From: Sedimenticola selenatireducens
GTDB taxonomy: Bacteria > Pseudomonadota > Gammaproteobacteria > Chromatiales > Chromatiaceae
Direction: 5' to 3'
NCBI RefSeq assembly: GCF_007625115.1
Contig: NZ_VMNH01000022.1
Span: forward strand, 1 to 64,000
DNA length: 64,000 nucleotides
Every line of letters begins with the position of its first letter. Within the stretch, counting starts at the first letter, position 1. The notes beneath the pieces were generated by a model that worked only from the letters and a program-made list of their open reading frames with translations, was not told where the DNA came from and made no database searches. Made by a program: the position numbers and the translations under genes. Positions 21,844 through 30,684 of the stretch are shown here, piece by piece.

Positions 21844-23427
21844 ATGACTAATCAGGATATCCACGCACACCGCATCATGATCCTTGATTTCGGATCTCAA
21901 TATACTCAGCTGATAGCCCGGCGCGTTCGCGAGGCAGGAGTCTATTGTGAGATCTGGCCTTACGATAACTGTGAAGAGGCGATTAAAGAACAAAATCCTG
22001 CGGGTGTAATCTTGTCAGGTGGCCCGGAATCGGTGACAGCCGACGACACTCCTCGCGCCCCTGATATGGTGTTTAAGCTCGGTGTACCGGTATTGGGTAT
22101 CTGCTACGGTATGCAAACCATGGCGGCTCAGCTCGGCGGCAAAGTCGCCAGCTCTGCGGCGCACGAGTACGGCTATGCGCAAGTAAGAGCCAGAGGCCAC
22201 TCGAAGCTATTGCGCGATATCGAGGATCACACGACACCTGAAGGGTATGGACTGCTCGATGTCTGGATGAGTCACGGTGATCGAGTTGAAGTTCTGCCGG
22301 AAGGTTTTACGGTAATTGCCGAGACAGATAATGCGCCACTGGCGGGTATGGCCGATGAAGCACGTGGGTTCTATGGTATTCAGTTCCATCCTGAAGTGAC
22401 CCATACCCGCCAAGGCGGTCGTATTCTTGAACGTTTTCTGTTCGAGATATGCGGTTGTGAGGCGCTGTGGAATCCGGCAAGCATTATTGACGACAGCATT
22501 GCTCATGTCAGGGATATGGTTGGTGATGATGGCAAGGTGCTTTTGGGGTTATCGGGAGGTGTAGACTCCTCAGTGGTTGCCGCCATGTTGCACAAGGCAA
22601 TCGGTGATCGCCTAACCTGCATCTTTGTGGATAATGGTCTACTCAGACTGCACGAAGGCGATCAGGTGATGGCCACCTTTGCCCAGCATATGGGTGTTAA
22701 GGTGATTCGCGTAGATGCAGAGCAGCGGTTCCTGGATGCCCTGGCCGGTGAGGACGATCCAGAGAAGAAACGCAAGATTATCGGCAACCTGTTTATCGAC
22801 ATCTTCGAGGAAGAGGCGGCAAAGATTGAAGGTGTCGAATTCTTGGCCCAGGGCACCATCTATCCCGATGTGATTGAGTCTGCCGGAGCCAAATCTGGCA
22901 AGGCCCATGTAATCAAATCCCATCACAATGTGGGTGGGCTGCCCGACTACATGAAACTGCAACTGGTGGAACCGCTGCGCGAACTGTTCAAGGATGAAGT
23001 ACGCAAGATCGGTGTTGAACTCGGTTTGCCTTCTGAAATGGTCTACCGTCATCCGTTCCCCGGCCCCGGTCTGGGTGTTCGTATCCTGGGTGAGGTGAAG
23101 AAGCCTTATGCGGATATCCTGAGACAGGCCGACCATATCTTCATACAAGAGCTTCGTAACCATGATCTCTATGATCAGGTGAGCCAGGCCTTTGCAGTAT
23201 TCCTGCCGGTGAAGTCGGTAGGTGTAGTGGGTGATGCCCGACGTTACGAATATGTGGTTTCCCTCCGTGCGGTCGAGACGGTCGATTTCATGACCGCCCG
23301 TTTTGCCCATCTGCCGTTTGAATTCCTGGAGCTGGTATCACGACGTATCATTAATGAGGTGACGGGTATCTCTCGCGTGGCCTACGACATTTCCAGCAAG
23401 CCACCGGCTACGATTGAGTGGGAGTAG
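21844..23427 (+). CDS. guaA: GMP synthase (glutamine-hydrolysing)
   Basis: Converts XMP to GMP using glutamine and ATP. The 527 residues comprise a class I glutamine amidotransferase (catalytic Cys in [17 protein letters not shown] carries the His and Glu), an ATP pyrophosphatase domain (P-loop LSGGVDSSV) and a C-terminal dimerisation domain ending in PPATIEWE. The ATG at 21844 is preferred over an in-frame GTG at 21838; it has GGAAAG upstream and gives the family N-terminus. The 3' end of guaA is a known integration site for genomic islands, and an accessory region starts directly after it. Confidence 0.98.
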   Translation: MTNQDIHAHRIMILDFGSQYTQLIARRVREAGVYCEIWPYDNCEEAIKEQNPAGVILSGGPESVTADDTPRAPDMVFKLGVPVLGICYGMQTMAAQLGGKVASSAAHEYGYAQVRARGHSKLLRDIEDHTTPEGYGLLDVWMSHGDRVEVLPEGFTVIAETDNAPLAGMADEARGFYGIQFHPEVTHTRQGGRILERFLFEICGCEALWNPASIIDDSIAHVRDMVGDDGKVLLGLSGGVDSSVVAAMLHKAIGDRLTCIFVDNGLLRLHEGDQVMATFAQHMGVKVIRVDAEQRFLDALAGEDDPEKKRKIIGNLFIDIFEEEAAKIEGVEFLAQGTIYPDVIESAGAKSGKAHVIKSHHNVGGLPDYMKLQLVEPLRELFKDEVRKIGVELGLPSEMVYRHPFPGPGLGVRILGEVKKPYADILRQADHIFIQELRNHDLYDQVSQAFAVFLPVKSVGVVGDARRYEYVVSLRAVETVDFMTARFAHLPFEFLELVSRRIINEVTGISRVAYDISSKPPATIEWE

Positions 23428-23452
23428 TGAGTGTGACGTGAGTCAGCTCTAT

Positions 23453-23488
23453 ATTCACGCCACTTATTGACTATAGTATGGCGTGAAT
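23453..23488 (+). terminator. Perfect 10-bp stem-loop after guaA, possible terminator
   Basis: ATTCACGCCA (23453-23462) and TGGCGTGAAT (23479-23488) are separated by 16 bases, 25 nt after the guaA stop. No T run follows, so it may be a Rho-assisted terminator or a protein-binding palindrome ahead of the Fic-like gene rather than a classical intrinsic terminator. Confidence 0.4.
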
Positions 23489-23506
23489 GAATGCTAGCAT
23501 TGCGCC

Positions 23507-24579
23507 ATGACGTGGATATGGCAACAACCCGGCTGGCCAGATTTTTGCTACGACAATCGCGCGCTCAATGATCGGGAGCTTGAATTTCGCCTGAAATCAG
23601 AGTGACTGGCCGGCAGCTTTGATGCGCTTCCGATGGCATCCCAAGAGGACGCCACTATCAACTTGATGCTTTCCGAGGCCATCAAAACCAGCGCCATTGA
23701 GGACGAGGAACTGGACAGAGAATCGGTCAGGTCATCGCTACTCTCTTTGATAACATCGGATACGCTACCGAACAATTCGGACCAGAAAGCGGCGGGGGCT
23801 GCTTCGTTGATGGTGGACGTTCGCAAGAACTGGCAAACATCCCTAACGCATGACCTACTGGGCAAGTGGCAGTCCATGGCTGTCCCGGAACAGCGCTACA
23901 CGCCTATTCTGCGTGGCGCATACCGTAGCGATCCTTCACCGATGCAAATAGTGAGGTTTATCGACTGGTACAACCAAACCAGTCCTTTGAGCAGGAATAA
24001 GACCATACCCGGGATCGCCCGGACAGGTATTGCCCATCTTTGGTTCGAAGTGATACATCCCTTCGATAACGGTAATGGGCGAGTCGGCAGGGCAATCGCT
24101 GACCATGCGCTTTCCCAGTCTCTCGGTTATCCAACCACGGCCTGTCTTGCCACGGCGATAGAAGGGATAAAAAAACCTATTACCGGCAACTGGAGAAAGC
24201 CAGCTGTGGAAGCTTGGATGTTAACGTTTGGCTGGATTATTTCGCGGATACAATAATCAAGGCACAGGAAGTTGCCAGGGAGGGAGTGAGCTTTGTCTTG
24301 GCCAAGACACGTTTCTATGAAGTCTATGGCGACCAACTGAACGACCGGCAGGCCAGGATTGTGTCGCGGGTGTTTGCTGAAGGACGAAAGGGCTTTGAAG
24401 ATGGCATAACCACCAGAAAATATGAAGCAATCACCAAATGTCCCAATCGAACAGCCAGCCGCGATCTTTCTGACCTGATTGCCAAGGGTATCATCATCCC
24501 GCTACCGGATGGTGGCAGAACAACCCGATATGAGTTGACGATGGTTGAACCGGCTCTGCCTGGTCTGATGAGGAAATGA
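23507..24579 (+). pseudogene. Fic-family protein (DUF4172-Fic), broken by a stop and a frameshift
   Basis: Fic proteins transfer AMP or similar groups to target proteins. The N-terminal DUF4172 segment begins at 23507 (MTWIWQQPGWPDF) but meets an in-frame TGA at 23603-23605. The same frame continues with TSAIEDEELDRESVRSSL (inhibitory-helix-like) and an intact catalytic motif HPFDNGNGRVGRA. At a run of seven A (24169-24175) the frame is lost: the original would read IKKTYYRQLEK, which continues in the -1 frame through LDVNVWLDYF to a winged-helix-like C-terminus ending at 24579. Between MQIV and RFIDWYN the usual stretch with the target-docking flap seems to be missing, an in-frame loss of about 20-25 residues by comparison with the family. 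A shorter product from the ATG at 23633 (to 24256) could still be made. With at least two lesions, a pseudogene is the best call. Confidence 0.8.
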
Positions 24580-24650
24580 TTCTCTTCGCTCTGGAGCGAG
24601 CGATTTAATCTGACAAACCTGAATGATTTAATGAATTTCCATTTTGTCCT

Positions 24651-25240
24651 ATGAGCGTCGATACACTCAAAGAAAAACTGGCTCATATCGAAGCAGATAC
24701 CTTGCGAGATTTTATACTTGACATCTACCTCTGCTATCCGGAGTTGAGTGATAAGATCGAAGCGTTGACATTAGTAAATGATCCGGCCGCCCTGTCCAAG
24801 GTGCTACGCAAACGCATTGCATCGCTGAAACGAGGGCGGAGGTTTATCGAGTATCGGGCGAGTTTTGATTTTGCACGCGAACTGGAAGTCGTGCCCTCTG
24901 ACATTGAAAGCGTACTGCTGGGGCGCTCACCGGAACATGCGTTTGATTTGGTCGACCGGTTTCTGGCGACGGCAGAATCGGTGCTCAACCGTGTCGATGA
25001 TTCTGGCGGGGCAGTGGGCGAGGTATATAGGCATGCCGTACTGTTGTGGTTGACGGCGGCTAAAGGCTGTCGGGATGCTAATGTCGACTGGCTCGAGCGG
25101 ATATATAAGCTGGATCAGCAGGATGATTATGGTGTGCTTGATCTACTATTGCCAAATGCCAACCTGCTGTTGACGTCGGATCAGCTGAAACAACTTGCAT
25201 GGTTCCCTGGAGGTAAAAATGACAGTGAAGAAAAAATGGT
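24651..25240 (+). pseudogene. DUF6880-like protein, truncated at its 3' end by the RND operon
   Basis: The ATG at 24651 opens a protein resembling the N-terminal half of the uncharacterised DUF6880 family: KVLRKRIASLKRGRRFIEYR, then a helical ALDL/AFDLVDRFLATAES region and a VGEVYRHAV segment. Family-like sequence stops around residue 185 (LLLTSDQLKQLAWF). The frame then runs out of phase into the membrane-fusion-protein gene and stops only at 25418. The fused tail overlaps that gene by about 200 bases, so this is read as a gene cut by insertion or recombination. The family match is from memory of the pattern and moderately certain; the truncation follows from the overlap. Confidence 0.6.
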
Positions 25241-26553
25241 TACGCCGCTCGGGATTCATCGTACCTGTCTTTCTAGCCCTTATTGTTCTGGTGGTAGTGC
25301 CCCGGATGAAGAGCCCACCGGAAAAAGTGGAAATTACGGAGCGTGCGGTCAAGGTGCGCGTCATCGAGGCGCTGAACCTGCCGATTGTTCCGCGGGCAGT
25401 GGGGTACGGTACGACTAGGCCAGGCCGGAGCTGGGAGGCGGTGGCCGAGGTGGCTGGACAGGTGGCCTGGGTCTCGGAGGAACTCAAGAGCGGCAAGTTC
25501 GTCCAGCAGGGAGCGGAAATGCTTCGGATTGACGATGCCAGTTATCGGTTGGCGCTTACCCAGGCCGAAACACAACTGAATACCCTAGCGGTCAAGGACA
25601 AGACCACCCATGCCTCCCTCGCCCTTGAAGAGCGCAGCCAATCGCTGTTGAGAAAAGATATCGAGCGCAAACGCAAGCTCAAGCAGCAGGGAACGCTGTC
25701 GGCCTCCATTTTGGAAGAGGCGGAGCGCAGCCTGCTGAAAGGCGAAGTGCTGGTTCAGAATCTGAAGAATGCCATCGCCTTGAACGAGGCGGAGCGGGAG
25801 GTGCTCAACACCCAAAGGGCGAATGCCGAACTCGATCTGCGGCGCACCCGGTTTGTTGCACCCTTTGATGTGCGGATCACCGAACGTAAGGTCAACCAGG
25901 CCCAGTACGCTAACAAGGGGCAGCTGCTGTTCTCGGCCGACGGGCTGGCGGCGGTGGAGATAGAGGCGCGTTTTCCCATCGGTAAGCTGCGCCCGCTGAT
26001 TGCGGACAAGACATCGACCGAAGACGAGGCGGGCAGGCCCGCTGTGGCGCAGGTGCCGGGGGCGCTCAAGCTCGATGCGCGGGTGCGCCTGCGGACAGCG
26101 ACCCACACCATCGAGTGGGACGCCCGGGTGGATCGGGTGGCCGGGGTGATCGACCCGCAGTCCCAGACCCTCGGGGTCGTGGTGGTGGTGGGCAATCCCT
26201 ATGAACAGGCACGCCCCGGTCAACGCCCACCCTTAGTGAGAAACACCTTCGTGGAGGTGGAACTGCGTAAGAGGCCGAAGGGTAGGCCGGTGGTCGTGCC
26301 CATTTCCGCGCTGCATGACGGCAAGGTGTACCTCCTGGACCGGGACAACCGCCTGGAGATCCGGCCGGTACAGACCGCATTTATCCAGGACGGCGCCGCT
26401 GCCATCGGCAAAGGGCTGGAGGCGGGCGAGACCCTGGTGGTGTCGGACCTGGTTCCCGCGGCGGCAGGGATGCTGTTGTCTCCGGAGGTCGATGAAAAGG
26501 CCATGCAGCGCCTGAAGAGGGAGGCCAGCGGGCAGAAGGGGGGCAGGCAATGA
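25219..26553 (+). CDS. RND efflux periplasmic adaptor (membrane fusion protein), system 1
   Basis: The 444-residue HlyD-type adaptor should bridge the inner-membrane pump encoded next to it and an outer-membrane channel. Seen: a basic N-terminus and one membrane anchor (about residues 10-28), a split lipoyl domain (AVAEVAGQVAWVSEELKSGKFV and the later RTRFVAPFDVRITER), an alpha-hairpin in between, and beta-barrel and membrane-proximal domains. The ATG at 25219 follows GGAGG and is preferred over an upstream in-frame TTG at 25195. Its end overlaps the pump start by 4 nt. GC content is visibly higher than in guaA upstream, consistent with acquisition. Confidence 0.9.
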   Translation: MTVKKKWLRRSGFIVPVFLALIVLVVVPRMKSPPEKVEITERAVKVRVIEALNLPIVPRAVGYGTTRPGRSWEAVAEVAGQVAWVSEELKSGKFVQQGAEMLRIDDASYRLALTQAETQLNTLAVKDKTTHASLALEERSQSLLRKDIERKRKLKQQGTLSASILEEAERSLLKGEVLVQNLKNAIALNEAEREVLNTQRANAELDLRRTRFVAPFDVRITERKVNQAQYANKGQLLFSADGLAAVEIEARFPIGKLRPLIADKTSTEDEAGRPAVAQVPGALKLDARVRLRTATHTIEWDARVDRVAGVIDPQSQTLGVVVVVGNPYEQARPGQRPPLVRNTFVEVELRKRPKGRPVVVPISALHDGKVYLLDRDNRLEIRPVQTAFIQDGAAAIGKGLEAGETLVVSDLVPAAAGMLLSPEVDEKAMQRLKREASGQKGGRQ

Positions 26554-29500
26554 TCGCCTATTTCGTCCGTCATCCCACGGCCGCCAATCTGTTGATGGTG
26601 GCCCTAATGATCCTGGGGCTGGTGACTCTGCCCAAGCTGCAGCGTGACACCTTTCCGATTGTGCCGCCCACCGAGGTCGAGGTCCGTATTCCGTACCCCG
26701 GGGCGACCCCGGCCGAGGTTGAGGAGGGCATCTGTCTGCGCAGTGAGGAGGCGCTCGATACTCTCTCCCAGCTCAGGGAGGTGCGTTGCGACGCACGTGA
26801 GAACCTTGCCATCCTCACCGTGCAGATAGAGGAGGGAGGCGACATGGACGCGTTCCATACCGATGTCAAGGCCCAGATCGAATCGATCGCCACCTTTCCG
26901 GACAAGGTGGAGACCCCCGCCATCGAGGTCCTGGAGCGGGTGGCGGTGGTGGCCGGGGTGATGATCACCGGCGAGCTGAAGGCTGAAGACCTGAAGGCTT
27001 ACGCCGAGCAGGTCAAGACGCGGTTCAAACTCGACCGGCGCATCGCCCAGGTGCGCATACTCGGCTTCTCCGAACAGGAGATCGTTATCGAGATACCGGC
27101 GGAGGTGCAGCAACGTTACAGCCTGGGCATCGCGCAGATCAAGTCGGCGATCGAGCGCCAGAGCATCGACCTCCCGGCCGGTACGGTGCAGTCCGACGAG
27201 GGCGATCTGGTGGTGCGCTTTGCCGAACAGCGGCGTACACCGCGCGAGTTCCGGGATCTGGTGCTAGTCTCCGGGCAGACCGGCGGCGTGGTGCGCTTGG
27301 GCGATGTCGCGACCATACGCACGGCGTTCGAGAAGGCGGAGGAGAAGATCCTGTTCAACGGCCGGCGCGGCGCCCTGCTGGAGATCTCCAAGAACTACAC
27401 CCAGGACTCCCTGCGTGTCATGGATGCGATCCAGGAAAACCTGCAAAGGGAGCGTGGCATGGCGCCCAGGGGTGTGCAGCTGGAGATCAGCCAGGATGTC
27501 ACCTCCAACATTCGCGATCGGTTGCGCATTCTGCTGGAGAACGGCCTTCAGGGGCTGGTCCTGGTGTTCCTGACCTTGTGGGCCTTTTTCAGCCTGCGTT
27601 ACAGCTTCTGGGTGGCGATGGGACTACCGGTCTCCTTTCTCGGCGCCATCTTCTTCATGCACCTGTTCGGTTACACCCTGAACATGATGACCATGGTGGC
27701 CCTGCTGGTGGCCATCGGTCTGTTGATGGACGATGCCATCGTCATCTCCGAGAACATTGCTGCGCAGATCCGAAAAGGCAGGAGCACCCTGGAGGCCGCC
27801 GTCGAGGGTACGCGCCAGGTGCTTCCGGGCGTGCTCTCGTCCTTCCTGACCACGGTGATGGTCGTGGGGCCACTGGCATTCATGGCGGGAAAGATGGGGG
27901 AGGTGCTCAAATACATCCCGGCGGTGCTGGTGATCGCCCTGGCGGTGAGTCTGATTGAGGCCTTCCTCATTCTTCCGGCCCACCTGCACCACTCCCTGGG
28001 CCATCTGGCAAGGCAGCGGCGCTCGTCCTTTCATACCCGTTTCGATCGCTGGTTCAGCGGTGTTCAGGACCGGCGTTTTGGCCCACTGCTGGAACGGGCG
28101 GTGCGGCAACCCTATCTGACCGCGGGTCTGTTGTTGGGGCTGGTGATCCTCTCGTTCGCCATGATCCCGGCCGGGGTGCTCAAGTACCGGGCCCTGCCGG
28201 TGCTCGAAAGCGATGTGATCCAGGCCCGGGTGTTGCTGCCCCAGGGGACACCGCTGCGCCGCACCGAGGCGGTGGTGCAGCGTCTGGTGACTGAGTTGAA
28301 GGCGCTGGACGAGACGTTTTCGGGTCGCCAGAAAGGGGGCACCCGCTTGGTGAAGAATGTCTCGATACTGTTCAATACCAATGCGGATGCCCAGGAGAGC
28401 GGGCCCCACCTGGCTACGGTCAGTGCCGATCTCCTAGCGGCAGAAGAACGGGTGGGAACCATACCGGAGATGCTTGACGACTGGCGCGAGCGGGTGGGTG
28501 AGCTGCCCGACGTTTTGTCGCTCAAGTTTACCGACAGGGAGCGCGGGGTCGCGGGTAAGGCCATCGACATCCGCCTTCAGGGCAGCAAACCGGAAATGTT
28601 GAAGCAGGCCTCCCTGGAACTGCAGCACTGGCTGGGCGGCTTTCGCGGCGTACTCGATCTCTCCGACGATCTGCGCCCCGGCAAGCCGGAATTGCGGATC
28701 CGTCTGCGTGAAGTGGCGGGGTCGCTCGGGGTGAGCGCTCGCGATATCGCCGATGAGGTACGCGCCGCCATCCACGGGGCCACCGATCTGGATGTACGGA
28801 TCGGCAGCAGTGCCTACGATGTGGTTGTCCGGCTGGCCGCGGCCGACATCATCGGCATCGATGACCTGCACTACCTTCCGGTGCGCTCCCAGAATGGTCA
28901 GCTGGTACCGCTCTCGGCGGTAGCGGAGATCCAGACGACCCGCGGTTTTTCCCGGATCCACCGGGTGAATGGACAGCGGACCGTCACGATCCAGGGCGCC
29001 CTGGATACCGAGGTGGCCAACGCCCAGGAGCTGATGGGGATCACCAAAGCGCAGTTCCTGCCCGAGATGAAACAGAAATATCCCGGTGTCCGAGTCGCCT
29101 TCGTGGGCCAGGGCAAGGAGAGCGCCACCACGGGCTCCTCCCTGCAGACCAATATCCTGATCGGCCTGGTCGGCGTTTTCATTATCCTGTCGTTTCAGTT
29201 CCGTAGCTACCTGCAGCCGATCGCGGTGTTGCTGGCGATACCCACCGGCCTGATCGGCGTGGTCTGGGGGCATCTGTTGATGGGGCTCGAGCTGTCCATG
29301 CCGAGCCTGGTTGGGCTGGCGACACTCACCGGCATCGTGGTCAACGACAGTATCCTGCTGGTGAGCTTTATCAAGGAGAAGCATGCCAGTGGCATGGTTA
29401 TGATAGAGGCGGTCCAGCTGGCGGCTCATGACCGTTTCCGCGCTATCATCCTGACGTCGATCACGACCATTGTTGGCTTGCTACCGTTGTTGCTGGAGAG

Positions 29501-29681
29501 CAGTACCCAGGCACAGTTCCTGATCCCGCTGGTGGCCAGCTTGGCGTTTGGGCTCTTGAGTGCCACTGTACTCTCCTTGTTTCTGCTCCCCGCATGTTTC
29601 GTCATCTTCGAAGAGTTGGATTGGTTCAAGCGAACGAATACGGAGGTAGAGCAATTGGTGGATTCGTCGCAAGCGCCTTAA
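26550..29681 (+). CDS. RND efflux permease, system 1
   Basis: A 1043-residue AcrB-fold proton-driven exporter with two copies of the six-helix unit and two large periplasmic loops. It opens with the typical FVRHPTAANLLMV, and has the TM4 acidic pair in GLLMDDAIVISENI near residue 390, and GIVVNDSILLVSFI in the second half. It belongs to the same divergent subfamily as system 2 below, with a Cys-containing EEGICLRSEEALD in place of the usual EEEI..P.E. The substrate cannot be read from the sequence. No outer-membrane channel gene is adjacent. The GC-rich coding sequence contrasts with the flanking housekeeping genes. Confidence 0.93.
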   Translation: MIAYFVRHPTAANLLMVALMILGLVTLPKLQRDTFPIVPPTEVEVRIPYPGATPAEVEEGICLRSEEALDTLSQLREVRCDARENLAILTVQIEEGGDMDAFHTDVKAQIESIATFPDKVETPAIEVLERVAVVAGVMITGELKAEDLKAYAEQVKTRFKLDRRIAQVRILGFSEQEIVIEIPAEVQQRYSLGIAQIKSAIERQSIDLPAGTVQSDEGDLVVRFAEQRRTPREFRDLVLVSGQTGGVVRLGDVATIRTAFEKAEEKILFNGRRGALLEISKNYTQDSLRVMDAIQENLQRERGMAPRGVQLEISQDVTSNIRDRLRILLENGLQGLVLVFLTLWAFFSLRYSFWVAMGLPVSFLGAIFFMHLFGYTLNMMTMVALLVAIGLLMDDAIVISENIAAQIRKGRSTLEAAVEGTRQVLPGVLSSFLTTVMVVGPLAFMAGKMGEVLKYIPAVLVIALAVSLIEAFLILPAHLHHSLGHLARQRRSSFHTRFDRWFSGVQDRRFGPLLERAVRQPYLTAGLLLGLVILSFAMIPAGVLKYRALPVLESDVIQARVLLPQGTPLRRTEAVVQRLVTELKALDETFSGRQKGGTRLVKNVSILFNTNADAQESGPHLATVSADLLAAEERVGTIPEMLDDWRERVGELPDVLSLKFTDRERGVAGKAIDIRLQGSKPEMLKQASLELQHWLGGFRGVLDLSDDLRPGKPELRIRLREVAGSLGVSARDIADEVRAAIHGATDLDVRIGSSAYDVVVRLAAADIIGIDDLHYLPVRSQNGQLVPLSAVAEIQTTRGFSRIHRVNGQRTVTIQGALDTEVANAQELMGITKAQFLPEMKQKYPGVRVAFVGQGKESATTGSSLQTNILIGLVGVFIILSFQFRSYLQPIAVLLAIPTGLIGVVWGHLLMGLELSMPSLVGLATLTGIVVNDSILLVSFIKEKHASGMVMIEAVQLAAHDRFRAIILTSITTIVGLLPLLLESSTQAQFLIPLVASLAFGLLSATVLSLFLLPACFVIFEELDWFKRTNTEVEQLVDSSQAP

Positions 29682-29698
29682 TCCAACCCACTAAGAAG

Positions 29699-29772
29699 TA
29701 GGATGGAACAAGCTTGCGACTTAATGGCTCCCCTTTTGGCGCCGACTAAGTAATGGGGGGATTGCCATCCTA
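29699..29772. repeat. Imperfect inverted repeat after RND system 1, possibly a degenerate REP-like element
   Basis: TAGGATGG (29699-29706) and CCATCCTA (29765-29772) are perfect complements bounding a 74-bp segment that contains further pairing (GGCTCCCC with GGGGGG..GCC). The TAGGATGG start resembles a dispersed palindrome common in gammaproteobacterial genomes, but no second copy lies in this window. The rest of 29682-30072 holds no gene. Confidence 0.35.
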
Positions 29773-30017
29773 ACGGTGTTCCAATTGTCCTTTACTCCGC
29801 CATAGTGCCATGGATTGGATGAAATCATGTTCTCATTAAGCCGTTCGCTTGGGAGGCTTCACCTTCGACATGCAACCCAGGGGGGCGTAAATCTTGTAGT
29901 AATGTCCCCGTCACCGATCGATTTCCCTGCTCGCCTCAAACAGTGGGCAGTGTTGGTTTTTGCTTGTTGATTCCGCCCCTCCGCTTATGTGGCGTCCTCC
30001 AATCGTAACGTAATGTC

Positions 30018-30059
30018 TTGACTGTTAGTCTCAAATGAGTAAGATAGTAATAACTTACT
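30018..30059 (+). promoter_or_regulatory. Promoter and overlapping palindrome upstream of the TetR-family gene
   Basis: A -35 TTGACT (30018-30023), 16-bp spacer and -10-like TAAGAT (30040-30045) overlap the palindrome AGTAAG-N10-CTTACT (30038-30059). The symmetric site covering the -10 box is what one expects for an autorepressing TetR-family regulator. Confidence 0.5.
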
Positions 30060-30072
30060 TACTTTGTAATTG

Positions 30073-30684
30073 ATGATGAAAAAACACCCAAAGCACCTGT
30101 CAGCCGATGAGCGCCGTGCTGCCACAGTCGACGCGGTAGTAGAGCTGGCCGCCGAACAGAATCCCAGTGAGATCACGACAACGGCCATCGCCAAACACAT
30201 GGGCGTGACCCAAGGCGCCTTGTTCAAGCACTTCCCTACCAAGGATGCCATCCTGCAGGCGGTTATGGAGTTTGTGGCGAACCGTCTGCTCTCCCGTGTG
30301 GACAAGGCTGCCCGCACGGCACCCTCGCAGGTCGCAGCCATCGAGGCGATTTTCATGGCCCATGTCGAGTTTGTCGTCGAAAACCCGGGAGTCCCGCGCA
30401 TGATGTTCGGGGAGTTGCAGCACGCCAAGCTGACAGCGCCCAAGCGCATCGTGCAGACGCTCGTTCGCCGCTATGGCGAACGTCTTCATCGGATTATCGA
30501 AGAGGGGAAAGCCGAGGGTGAGTTATCGGCATCATTAGATACCAGTGCTGCCGCAACCCTGTTCATTGGCACGATTCAGGGGCTGGTCATGCAGTCAATG
30601 CTCGCAGGTGACGTTGAGCAGGTGCGTAAGGATGCGCCGAGGGTCTTTGAGATATTTCTTCGCGGGATACGGAGCGGGCAATGA
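30073..30684 (+). CDS. TetR/AcrR-family transcriptional regulator
   Basis: A 203-residue repressor-type regulator with an N-terminal helix-turn-helix (about residues 12-60: ITTTAIAKHMGVTQGALFKHF) and a helical ligand-binding domain resembling TetR_C families. It overlaps the downstream adaptor gene by 4 nt and so probably controls the efflux operon it belongs to. The promoter carries an AGTAAG-N10-CTTACT palindrome. Two ATG codons (30073, 30076) can start the protein. Confidence 0.9.
   Translation: MMKKHPKHLSADERRAATVDAVVELAAEQNPSEITTTAIAKHMGVTQGALFKHFPTKDAILQAVMEFVANRLLSRVDKAARTAPSQVAAIEAIFMAHVEFVVENPGVPRMMFGELQHAKLTAPKRIVQTLVRRYGERLHRIIEEGKAEGELSASLDTSAAATLFIGTIQGLVMQSMLAGDVEQVRKDAPRVFEIFLRGIRSGQ

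Noticed and set aside
28434-29429. 331-codon open frame on the minus strand inside RND permease 1
   Set aside because: Antisense to a well-supported RND pump in GC-rich sequence, where long antisense frames are expected. The translation is low in complexity and His/Gln-rich, with no family pattern.
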